Notes: a model not told the origin generated them from the letters alone. Positions 1 to 5,418 are shown, numbered from the stretch's first letter. The stretch is DNA of 5,850 nt from Lachnospira sp. UBA5912 (GCA_002435585.1 DJDY01000191.1:432-6281), one strand, 5' to 3'. A program made the numbers and translations.

Positions 1-17
1 GTGACGGATTCCGTCAC
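1..17. repeat. Palindromic intergenic repeat, copy 1 (ATT centre)
   Basis: The window opens with GTGACGGATTCCGTCAC, two perfect 8-bp arms around one central base. As RNA it would form a 7-bp GC-rich stem with an ATT triloop. Its centre is the reverse complement of copies 2-4, so it is either the same element inverted or a centre-base variant. The left flank lies outside the window, so stem extension cannot be judged. It ends 52 nt before the ATG at 70 and is followed by an AT-rich stretch with a -10-like TATAAA. Confidence 0.95.
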
Positions 18-21
18 ATTT

Positions 22-27
22 TATAAA
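22..27 (+). promoter_or_regulatory. Possible -10 element (TATAAA) after palindrome copy 1
   Basis: TATAAA matches five of six bases of the sigma-A -10 consensus and starts 5 nt after the palindrome. With a 17-nt spacer the -35 box would span the window edge and the start of the palindrome, so it cannot be checked. The layout (palindrome, -10-like box, then about 40 nt of leader) parallels copy 4 at 3529-3545. AT-rich sequence makes chance hits common, so this is weak alone. Confidence 0.3.
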
Positions 28-69
28 AGAATAGATAAAAATAAATGGAATTTAAAGGAGATTATAAAA

Positions 70-240
70 ATGGTAGATATCATCAAAACACACATTAAGC
101 CAATCATGGCAGGAGCTATATTAATTGCATTACTTGCAATTATACTTGCATTATTAACAACTAATGGTACAGTAGCAAATGCATTCAGCAGCATGCTTTC
201 AACAATATTCAGCAAGGGACTTGATGCAGGAGGATTCTAA
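70..240 (+). CDS. Small membrane peptide of the pilus operon (56 aa), pilin-like
   Basis: This 56-aa protein has a short N-terminal helix (residues 1-12), one membrane span (about 13-30, very rich in Ala/Ile/Leu) and an amphipathic tail of about 20 residues ending GGF. I chose the ATG at 70 because AAAGGAG lies at 54-60, 9 nt upstream. An in-frame GTG at position 1 is inside the palindromic repeat and has no visible ribosome site. Its first 22 residues align without gaps to the products at 3386 and 3596, and its tail resembles the 46-aa product at 3386, both carrying an N-G turn after the span. Its place just before the ATPase gene suggests a small pilin or assembly peptide. I see no canonical Flp G|xxxxE(Y) processing site, so the pilin role is inferred from size, topology and context. 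Confidence 0.8.
   Translation: MVDIIKTHIKPIMAGAILIALLAIILALLTTNGTVANAFSSMLSTIFSKGLDAGGF
228..233 (+). promoter_or_regulatory. Ribosome binding site that fixes the TTG start of the ATPase gene
   Basis: AGGAGG, a full Shine-Dalgarno core, lies inside the last codons of the preceding gene, 9 nt before the TTG at 243. No ATG or GTG in this frame is nearby, so the site supports initiation at TTG. The stop codon at 238-240 leaves only 2 nt between the genes, so translation of the two is probably coupled. Confidence 0.75.
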
Positions 241-242
241 AA

Positions 243-1298
243 TTGGCAGACGACAGAATATTAACTGGTATTCTGACAGAGGAACGATTAAAACCGCTTC
301 TTCCATTTTTGTCTGATGATGAAATAACAGACATCGACTGGCATGGTGATTCGTTGTGGGTTAATACAATCCACAACGAGTCTAAAAGAATACCTGATGA
401 TGAGCACGGGGTGACAAGTGAATATATAGATTCGTTTGTAAATAACATAGCTAATTCACAGTCAAAGTATTTCAATAAGCTTAATTATAAGCTTGAAGCA
501 GAATCAGAAGAGCTGTGTCTTAGGATTACATGTTTACATGAATCAGTTGCAAAAACAGGAACTTCAGTGTTTATCAGAAAAACAACAAAAAAATCAAGAT
601 TTACATATGAAGGACTTCTTAAGGCAGGCTACTGTTCAAAAGAAACACTTAACATGCTTATAAATGTGGTTGTCGGTAAGTTTAACATAGTAATCTGTGG
701 AGAACCAGAGGCAGGAAAAACCGAGTTTGGTAAATTCTTATCGTTAAGCATACCAGATAATCAGCATACAGTAACTATAGAGGATACCCTCGAATGGCAT
801 TATAAGGATTTAAAACCAGGTGCATCACATACAGCACTACAGGTTAACAAGGATTTTTCATACACAGATGCATTAAAAGAGTGCATGAGAATAAATCCTA
901 AGCGAATTCTGTTATCAGAAGTACGTTCAGTTGAAGCTAAAAATCTTGTTGAACTATGGAATACAGGTTCAAAGGGAATTACAACATTGCACACAGATGA
1001 TGTAAGAAAAATACCTGACAGAATGTTAAATATGATGCCGACAAAGCTTGATGCTGAAAGACTTCGTAATAATATCTATGAAAATCTTGATGTAGGACTT
1101 CTTATCAGACGCAAAAAGATAGGAAATGAAATAAAAAGGTACATAGATCAGATTGCATTCTTTTCACGTGTCAATGAAGAAAATGCATGCACAATGATCA
1201 TGGAAGATGGGAAGCTGCTTATGAAAGAACTTCCAGAGGATAAGTTATTAAAACTAAGGAAAGAGGGGATAGATAATCCTTTCTTACTTAACAGGTAA
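243..1298 (+). CDS. tadA: TadA/CpaF-type pilus secretion ATPase
   Basis: This 351-aa protein is a type II/IV secretion ATPase of the TadA/CpaF branch, which forms a cytoplasmic hexamer and powers pilin assembly. The N-terminal part (about 15-115) fits the N2 domain, with LSDDEITDI at 23-31. The core carries Walker A GEPEAGKT (153-160), an Asp-box-like TIEDTLEW (178-185), a Walker B region RILLSEVRSVEA (221-232) with the expected catalytic Glu at 226, and a His-box TTLHTDD (247-253). Two details are unusual: the Gly before the Walker B Glu is Ser, and the start is TTG. It is shorter than many TadA proteins because it lacks the long N-terminal extension. It follows the small membrane peptide by 2 nt and precedes the platform gene. 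The family call is secure; the symbol is given by analogy. Confidence 0.93.
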   Translation: MADDRILTGILTEERLKPLLPFLSDDEITDIDWHGDSLWVNTIHNESKRIPDDEHGVTSEYIDSFVNNIANSQSKYFNKLNYKLEAESEELCLRITCLHESVAKTGTSVFIRKTTKKSRFTYEGLLKAGYCSKETLNMLINVVVGKFNIVICGEPEAGKTEFGKFLSLSIPDNQHTVTIEDTLEWHYKDLKPGASHTALQVNKDFSYTDALKECMRINPKRILLSEVRSVEAKNLVELWNTGSKGITTLHTDDVRKIPDRMLNMMPTKLDAERLRNNIYENLDVGLLIRRKKIGNEIKRYIDQIAFFSRVNEENACTMIMEDGKLLMKELPEDKLLKLRKEGIDNPFLLNR

Positions 1299-1310
1299 AA
1301 AACCAATATT

Positions 1311-1332
1311 ATATGTGATGATCATTACGTAT
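1311..1332 (+). other. Hairpin in the ATPase-platform gene junction
   Basis: The 65-nt gap between the ATPase stop and the platform start holds an imperfect inverted repeat. It gives 9 pairs including two G-T wobbles, closed by a GATC tetraloop at 1320-1323. It sits where other long junctions of this operon carry the GTGACGG palindrome and also begins ATGTGA, so it may be a diverged or independent equivalent. No T-tract follows, so it is not a typical terminator. A chance structure in AT-rich sequence cannot be excluded. Confidence 0.4.
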
Positions 1333-1363
1333 GTAATTAATTATGCATATAGAAAGAGGTAAT

Positions 1364-2857
1364 ATGAAAGCAAAAAAGAAAAAACAAAGAACTAACCTTA
1401 TAGCTGAAATCGAAAGATTTGGATATAAGGTATCTGTAAAATCTCTTGTTGGTACATTTGCTATGATGGTAGCTGGCTGCTTTGCGGCCGGTTACCTTTT
1501 TAAATTAAAGCCGATAGGATATATAGCAGTATGTATAGTTGCAGTATTATGTACATTCAATATTATATATCAGTCTTATAAAGCAAGATATGAGCAGAAA
1601 AGATTTTCAGATGTCAGTATCTATCTTGAACGAATGATATATTACTTTTCTTCAGGAATAACAATACTTGATGCACTTGTACTGATACTTAAACTGTTTC
1701 CTGACGGAGATATGCACAATGTACTTGAAAAAGCAATAAATATAATCAAGACAGAAAATGTAGCAAATGTCGATAAGGCAGCTCTTGATGAAATAGAAAG
1801 AGTATATCCAGTTGCAAGAATAAGGACACTTCATAAATTTATGCTTCAGGTTCAGACTGAAGGTGGAAATACCGAACTTGGAAAGAAAATCCTTCTTAAT
1901 GACAGAAAAAACTGGGTTGACCGGATAATGGAGATGCAGGCGGCAAAAAAGAATTTCAGTGCAGATACTGTAATTGTACTTGCTATAGTAACTTTTATGA
2001 GCCTGTGTGTATTGTATATACCGCTTTATATAAAGCAGTTTAATATAGATATTTCAAGATATCCTTTTGTACAGATAACATCAGTAATACTATTGTGTGC
2101 TAACATAGTGATATATACACATGTGAATGGTTTTATGTCACGCAACTGGCTTGACGAAAGGAAAGAAAAAACAGATGAAGAATGCAAAAAGATATATGAT
2201 AACTATTTTAACAATAATAAGCGCAGAGACATTATAACAGCAGCTATATGTTCAATGGTCACTATAATTGTAAGTGTAGTTGTATTCATTAAAGTACGTT
2301 CACTTTTTGTATTTGCTGTTACAGCAGTATTAATTTTGTTCTTTATTAAATCTCCGGAATTAGGAAAGAAAGAAGTTAAAAAACAGATACAGAGAATGAT
2401 TGAGATGTATTATCCTTCCTGGTTACTGCAGGTAAGCCTTTATCTTGCAACAGAAAATGTACCAGTAGCTATGACAAAGTCCTATGAAGATGCACCGGGT
2501 ATAATAAAGCCAGCTTTATATAAGATGCTTAAAGAACTTGATGCTAATCCATCATCAGTAGAACCATATAATAACTTTTTGTCAGAATTTGATGTTAAGG
2601 AAGTTGATGAATCAATGACTGCATTATATAGTCTGGCACAGTCAGAAGGTGGAGATATAGAAGATGAGTTTTCTAATCTCATTAAAAGAAATAATGAACT
2701 AACTAATAAGGCAGAAAAGCTTAAGAATGAAGATAAGCTGTTTATGATGCAGCTTAATATGTATCTTCCTAGTGCTGTGTGCTGTATGAAAATGATGGGT
2801 GATTTGTTTATTTTCTTCACAGCATTCTTTGCATCTTCGATGAGCCTTATAGGATAA
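1364..2857 (+). CDS. Fused TadB/TadC-like pilus platform protein (two T2SSF-type halves)
   Basis: This 497-aa integral membrane protein appears to hold two T2SF-like halves that are normally the separate proteins TadB and TadC. Membrane spans are visible at about 29-46, 51-69, 202-222, 236-254, 291-309, 312-328 and 466-490. The cytoplasmic region between spans 2 and 3 carries SSGITILDAL (96-105) and QTEGGN (164-169). The one before the last span carries ATENVPVAM (362-370) and QSEGGD (426-431), so the E-G-G signature occurs once per half. Platform proteins bind the ATPase and couple it to pilin extrusion. The start is the ATG at 1364, 4 nt after AAAGAGG (1353-1359); an in-frame ATG at 1343 has no ribosome site. 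No separate second platform gene is present between here and 4716, which fits the fusion reading. The family is clear; the exact TadB/TadC correspondence is inferred. Confidence 0.87.
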   Translation: MKAKKKKQRTNLIAEIERFGYKVSVKSLVGTFAMMVAGCFAAGYLFKLKPIGYIAVCIVAVLCTFNIIYQSYKARYEQKRFSDVSIYLERMIYYFSSGITILDALVLILKLFPDGDMHNVLEKAINIIKTENVANVDKAALDEIERVYPVARIRTLHKFMLQVQTEGGNTELGKKILLNDRKNWVDRIMEMQAAKKNFSADTVIVLAIVTFMSLCVLYIPLYIKQFNIDISRYPFVQITSVILLCANIVIYTHVNGFMSRNWLDERKEKTDEECKKIYDNYFNNNKRRDIITAAICSMVTIIVSVVVFIKVRSLFVFAVTAVLILFFIKSPELGKKEVKKQIQRMIEMYYPSWLLQVSLYLATENVPVAMTKSYEDAPGIIKPALYKMLKELDANPSSVEPYNNFLSEFDVKEVDESMTALYSLAQSEGGDIEDEFSNLIKRNNELTNKAEKLKNEDKLFMMQLNMYLPSAVCCMKMMGDLFIFFTAFFASSMSLIG

Positions 2858-2861
2858 AAAT

Positions 2862-2878
2862 GTGACGGAATCCGTCAC
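2862..2878. repeat. Palindromic intergenic repeat, copy 2 (AAT centre)
   Basis: GTGACGGAATCCGTCAC begins 4 nt after the platform stop codon and ends 17 nt before the ATG at 2896. The stem extends outward by a T-G wobble and two A-T pairs, giving a 10-pair stem with an AAT triloop. The ribosome site GAAAGGAG follows at 2883-2890. Placement matches copy 3 almost exactly on both sides. Confidence 0.97.
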
Positions 2879-2895
2879 GTTAGAAAGGAGTATAT

Positions 2896-3228
2896 ATGTC
2901 ACAGATAATTAAAGTATATCTTTCAGTATTTCTGTTAGCCGTAATGGTGCTTGTTGGTGTATCACTCATAGGAGCAGACACAGGAGTATCTAATGCAAGA
3001 GCATATCATGATTCATGTGTAAAGCAGATAGAAGAAAGCAATATGTCACAGACAGTTATTGACAGCTGTAAGTCCAATGCAGCAACGCTGGGATATACAG
3101 TAACAACTAATAATATAACTGATGATAAGAATAAGGTTGTAGCAGTTGAGATTAATACTGATTACACATATAAAGTTCCAATTTTAGGAATATCAAAAAC
3201 TCATTCGCTAAGAAACATAGCAAGGTGA
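2896..3228 (+). CDS. TadE-like minor pilin / pseudopilin (110 aa)
   Basis: The protein has an N-terminal membrane span (about 5-26) followed by an extracytoplasmic domain of about 80 residues. A helical stretch after the membrane contains two cysteines (C41, C58) that could form a disulfide, followed by beta-rich sequence ending in YTYKVPILGISKTHSLRNIAR (positions 3163-3225). A C-terminal 'Y-x-Y-x-PILGI ... AR' pattern is typical of small TadE-like and DUF4320-like proteins in Firmicute Tad loci, from family memory rather than a search. Such proteins are thought to be minor pilins that help initiate or cap the fibre. The start is supported by GAAAGGAG 5 nt upstream. It is flanked on both sides by copies of the palindrome, which suggests its expression can be set separately within the operon. 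Confidence 0.78.
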   Translation: MSQIIKVYLSVFLLAVMVLVGVSLIGADTGVSNARAYHDSCVKQIEESNMSQTVIDSCKSNAATLGYTVTTNNITDDKNKVVAVEINTDYTYKVPILGISKTHSLRNIAR

Positions 3229-3232
3229 AAAT

Positions 3233-3249
3233 GTGACGGAATCCGTCAC
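3233..3249. repeat. Palindromic intergenic repeat, copy 3 (AAT centre)
   Basis: GTGACGGAATCCGTCAC begins 4 nt after the stop of the TadE-like gene and ends 17 nt before the ATG at 3267, the same two spacings as copy 2. The flanks extend the inverted repeat to AAAT/ATTT, giving an 11-bp stem with an AAT triloop. Compared with copy 4 the second flank pair is A-T rather than T-A, a compensated change. Confidence 0.97.
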
Positions 3250-3266
3250 ATTTGGAAAGAGGATAT

Positions 3267-3374
3267 ATGGAACATATAGTAGATTATTTTATAGGCGGTA
3301 TAGTAATAGCTGCTATGGCAATAGGCTTCATAACATTAATGTCACAGATAATTAATTATGTCAATGTCATATAA
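3267..3374 (+). CDS. Very small membrane peptide (35 aa) of the pilus operon
   Basis: A 35-codon reading frame begins at ATG 3267, 4 nt after AAAGAGG (3256-3262), the same site and spacing used by the platform gene. The product begins MEHIVDYFIGG, then has one membrane span (about 11-29) and a short polar end. Its N-terminus follows the pattern of the 56-, 46- and 178-aa products of this operon (hydrophobic at 4, 5, 9 and 12, small residues at 15-16). It is short enough to be missed by gene callers. The ribosome site, the fit between a palindrome and the next gene, and the shared N-terminal pattern make it a credible gene. Its function is unknown; a pilin subunit or assembly peptide are options. 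Confidence 0.72.
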   Translation: MEHIVDYFIGGIVIAAMAIGFITLMSQIINYVNVI

Positions 3375-3385
3375 AGGAGAAGCAT

Positions 3386-3526
3386 ATGAAACATATAATA
3401 GAAGAGCATCTTGATACAATAATTGAGGGTGCAGGAGCAGTTGGTATTATAGTTATATTTACAGCATTGTTCCTAAATGGAGCCGGTGCACATCTTATAG
3501 CAAATATAGTATCAGGATTCTGCTAA
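3386..3526 (+). CDS. Very small membrane peptide (46 aa), paralogue of the 56-aa peptide
   Basis: This 46-codon frame starts at ATG 3386, 6 nt after AAAGGAG (3373-3379), a site that overlaps the stop codon of the preceding 35-aa gene, so the two are likely co-translated. The product has a charged N-terminal helix MKHIIEEHLDTIIEGAG, one span (about 16-31), an N-G turn and a short hydrophobic tail ending SGFC. The N-terminal 22 residues align without gaps to those of the products at 70 and 3596, and the tail resembles that of the 56-aa product. A palindrome copy begins 2 nt after its stop. It may be a pilin-type subunit; no processing motif is certain. Confidence 0.76.
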   Translation: MKHIIEEHLDTIIEGAGAVGIIVIFTALFLNGAGAHLIANIVSGFC

Positions 3527-3554
3527 TTGTGACGGAATCCGTCACAATTATAAT
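3527..3554 (+). promoter_or_regulatory. Candidate sigma-A-type promoter overlapping palindrome copy 4
   Basis: A perfect -10 hexamer TATAAT lies at 3549-3554. TTGTGA at 3527-3532 matches four of six -35 bases with a 16-nt spacer. Almost the whole palindrome lies between or over the two boxes, the position of an operator. A transcript would start near 3561 and have about 35 nt of leader before the ATG at 3596. The boxes are read from sequence only; AT-rich DNA gives false hits, and the -35 match is modest. Confidence 0.45.
3529..3545. repeat. Palindromic intergenic repeat, copy 4 (AAT centre)
   Basis: GTGACGGAATCCGTCAC begins 2 nt after the stop of the 46-aa gene. Flanks extend the inverted repeat through TAATT/AATTA, a 12-bp stem, the longest of the five. 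The second flank pair is T-A where copy 3 has A-T, so pairing is kept while the bases differ. It ends 50 nt before the ATG at 3596, close to the 52 nt of copy 1. Confidence 0.97.
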
Positions 3555-3595
3555 GATTAAATGTGCAAAAGACATGCACAGAAATGAGGAATAAC

Positions 3596-4132
3596 ATGAA
3601 AGATATCATAGAAATATTCCTTAAGGCAATACTTGCAGGAGCAGTTATGGTAGCACTTCTTCTTATCTTTGCTAATGTAGGGATAAATGTAAATGGAAGT
3701 GACAGGACAGGAGTACTTAATATACTTGGTGCTGCAGCTGATAAAGACAACATACAGTATGATTCACTTACAGATGTTGATACAATGCAGAATATAGTAT
3801 CACAGCCTAAGCCGGTGATAACATATACACAGCTGGAGATTGTAAGACGTAATGAGACTGTAAATCTTATCAGCTGTTTTTCAGTTACAGAATATAACGG
3901 AACTGATTATGTTACTGATAATGCTTTAAATAAACATCCTAATAATGTATACATCAAGAATATACTGAAAGATGACAGAACAACATCAGTGATGAATCTA
4001 TATGATGAAAATACAGGTAATATAACATTTGCGGATTCAGGTGTATACTTTGTCACAATAGCCTTAAGGGATAATGAAAACCGTGAAAACACAATGACAG
4101 TCAGGCTGCCTGTCAGACTGGAGGAAGTATGA
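3596..4132 (+). CDS. Membrane-anchored pilin-like protein with Ig-like C-terminal region (178 aa)
   Basis: The product has an N-terminal helix and membrane span (about 1-28) that follow the same pattern as the 56- and 46-aa peptides, then a polar linker and an extracytoplasmic region of about 100 residues. The segment around 138-174 (ENTGNITFADSGVYFVTIAL at 138-157, then a D-N-E-N turn and a closing V-R-L-P-V strand) has the 'G-x-Y-x-V-T-x-x-x-x-D' rhythm of Ig-like or DUF5011-type beta sandwiches. This points to a surface-exposed minor pilin or tip protein. I chose ATG 3596 because ATGAGGA ends 5 nt upstream; a GTG at 3563 in frame has no such site and lies in the proposed leader. Its stop overlaps the next start (ATGA). 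The Ig-like call is from strand pattern only. Confidence 0.8.
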   Translation: MKDIIEIFLKAILAGAVMVALLLIFANVGINVNGSDRTGVLNILGAAADKDNIQYDSLTDVDTMQNIVSQPKPVITYTQLEIVRRNETVNLISCFSVTEYNGTDYVTDNALNKHPNNVYIKNILKDDRTTSVMNLYDENTGNITFADSGVYFVTIALRDNENRENTMTVRLPVRLEEV

Positions 4133-4716
4133 AAAATGTAGTAATGGGTGCAATGATGTCAATTATAATAGCATTGATAACTATTATCATACTTACAACA
4201 GATGACAGAATTGTAAGAATAAACGAAGATAACACAGCACTGGCTAATGCCCTGGATGAAAGTATAAGTGCTATTGATACTGATAAGTATAGCATAGCAG
4301 ATACATCACAGCTCATAGCAGATATCACACAAGGACTGCTTATGCAGGTAGAAAGTGATTCAGATATAACAGTAAATGTGATGGATGCTGACAGGGATAA
4401 AGGAATAGTAACAATAGAAGCTGTGCAGGATTTCAAAAAGCCAACTGGAAAGTCAGGACAGGTTGTAGCAACAAGAACAATAATCTTAGAGGAAAAGCAG
4501 CCAGAAGATACATATGAGGAAGATAATAAGATATATAATATACATTTTCTTACACCAGAAGGTGACACATATATGAAATTAGGTGTTAAGAATCAGGAGC
4601 AGCTTATCATACCAGAGGCACCGGAAGGAAGTTACTGGGTATATAATGGCACAAAAATAGAGCAGTCGGATAACATAATCGTATCATCAGATATGGATAT
4701 ATCGCTGTCTAAATAA
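4129..4716 (+). CDS. TadE/TadG-like pilus protein with a C-terminal InlB-repeat-like domain (195 aa)
   Basis: A short N-terminus and one membrane span (about 5-23) are followed by a helix with DDRIVRINEDNTALANALDE (25-44) and a beta segment ending KGIVTIEAVQ...PTGKSGQVVATRTIIL (91-120). This layout recurs in TadE/TadG-like proteins of Firmicute Tad loci, by family memory. After an acidic linker (about 121-134), residues 136-195 (start YNIHFLTPEGD, later APEGSYWVYNG) resemble an InlB B-repeat / Listeria-Bacteroides repeat, a small fold common on bacterial surfaces. The gene overlaps its upstream neighbour by 4 nt (ATGA) and has GGAGG at 4120-4124, so the two products are made together. A pilus subunit with an added surface domain is the likely role. 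The TadE-like and repeat-like assignments are moderate. Confidence 0.8.
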   Translation: MKNVVMGAMMSIIIALITIIILTTDDRIVRINEDNTALANALDESISAIDTDKYSIADTSQLIADITQGLLMQVESDSDITVNVMDADRDKGIVTIEAVQDFKKPTGKSGQVVATRTIILEEKQPEDTYEEDNKIYNIHFLTPEGDTYMKLGVKNQEQLIIPEAPEGSYWVYNGTKIEQSDNIIVSSDMDISLSK

Positions 4717-4721
4717 AAAAT

Positions 4722-5318
4722 GTGGATAAAATTCCTAAAAAAGACTTGTATTATGTGAATGAATGTGTATATAATACATATATGAAGAGGAAAGAATATT
4801 ATTATAACGAAAAAGTAGTGTATAAGTTAAGCTGTTTTGTGATGTGGACTGTGAAATATAAAAGGCAGGTACTTACCGGAGATATTGCCGTAAGGTTAAA
4901 GGAGATGATAATAGAAGCCTGCGGCGGTATAGGAGTTGGAATACTTAAGATGGATATACAGCCATCATATGTGCTTCTTCATATCGAATACAATCCAACA
5001 CTTAGTGTTGACAGTATAGTGAAGGATATAAAAAAGTATACGGCTCCTGGGCTAAGAAAAGAATTTGCTGAATTAAAGAGTAAGCTTCCATCAATGTGGA
5101 GTTCATATTACTTTGCAGCCAACAAAGCACCAACAGCACAGCAGATATCGGATTATCTGGATACACAACCAACGTCACAAAGAAATGAGAATGATGAAAG
5201 GATGGTGTCTATGTACGCTGAAGATCAGAATAAAATTATAGCTGCATATGCAGAAAGAATGAATAAGTTCATCGAACTTAGGAAGCGCCAGACAAATGAC
5301 AAGACAGATGGAAAGTAA
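4722..5318 (+). CDS. Y1/IS200-IS605 TnpA-like protein lacking the HUH histidines
   Basis: Residues 33-149 align almost without gaps to TnpA of IS200/IS605 elements as I recall ISHp608: VYKLSCFVMWTVKYKRQVL (33-51), RLKEMI (58-63), the strand before the active site (76-90), LRKEFAELKSKLPSMW (111-126) and QISDYLDTQ (141-149). The position of the catalytic Tyr (Y145) and the Gln four residues on (Q149) are kept. The HxH pair that binds the metal is Y83-V-L85, so both histidines are gone. There is a charged helical C-terminal extension (150-198), making it longer than the usual ~150 aa. The frame is intact, which argues against simple decay. Start is GTG 4722, 5 nt after the previous stop, with no Shine-Dalgarno; ATG 4782 is an alternative that would still include the domain. 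No tnpB or clear IS ends are seen. A domesticated DNA- or RNA-binding protein is likely. Confidence 0.85.
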   Translation: MDKIPKKDLYYVNECVYNTYMKRKEYYYNEKVVYKLSCFVMWTVKYKRQVLTGDIAVRLKEMIIEACGGIGVGILKMDIQPSYVLLHIEYNPTLSVDSIVKDIKKYTAPGLRKEFAELKSKLPSMWSSYYFAANKAPTAQQISDYLDTQPTSQRNENDERMVSMYAEDQNKIIAAYAERMNKFIELRKRQTNDKTDGK

Positions 5319-5325
5319 ATACATC

Positions 5326-5361
5326 ATGTATCATACCGGTGTAAAAGCCGGTATGATATAT
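5326..5361 (+). terminator. Hairpin after the TnpA-like gene, possible terminator
   Basis: An 11-bp perfect stem (5329-5339 with 5348-5358, containing TACCGG/CCGGTA) closes an 8-nt loop and can extend to 14 pairs with one G-T wobble. It starts 7 nt after the stop of the TnpA-like gene and separates the pilus operon from the lipoprotein gene, the position expected of a terminator. There is no run of T after the stem, so it is weak as an intrinsic terminator. It could equally stabilise the 3' end of the mRNA, or be a remnant subterminal hairpin of a mobile element. Confidence 0.5.
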
Positions 5362-5381
5362 ACAAAATGTTATATACAAAA
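5357..5381. repeat. Short direct repeat TATATACAAAA (two copies)
   Basis: TATATACAAAA occurs at 5357-5367 and again at 5371-5381, separated by TGT. The first copy overlaps the 3' arm of the hairpin. Two 11-bp copies 14 nt apart could be a binding site or a slipped duplication in AT-rich DNA. The repeat itself is exact; any function is unknown. Confidence 0.6.
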
Positions 5382-5418
5382 CAGGATAATAACTGATATT
5401 ATTCACATAAATAAAAAT

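Noticed and set aside
1..69. GTG start at position 1 extending the first gene by 23 codons
   Set aside because: The GTG is part of the repeated palindrome and has no visible ribosome site; AAAGGAG is placed correctly for the ATG at 70.
2862..3545. The palindromes as intrinsic terminators
   Set aside because: The stems are short (7-12 bp), no copy is followed by a run of Ts long enough to be convincing, and each is followed within 17-50 nt by another gene of the same pathway. Partial attenuation is not excluded.
4113..4568. A 151-codon minus-strand open frame
   Set aside because: It lies opposite the TadE-like gene, which has a membrane span, an ATGA overlap and GGAGG; the Ser/Ile-rich product looks like an antisense shadow.
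4722..5361. A complete, active IS200/IS605 insertion element
   Set aside because: The HUH histidines are missing, there is no tnpB, and I cannot identify a left-end hairpin; the gene sits 5 nt behind a pilus gene. The downstream hairpin alone is not enough to define an element end.
5397..5402. TATTAT as a -10 box for the lipoprotein gene
   Set aside because: No -35-like hexamer lies at 15-19 nt upstream, and the region is AT-rich enough for chance matches.
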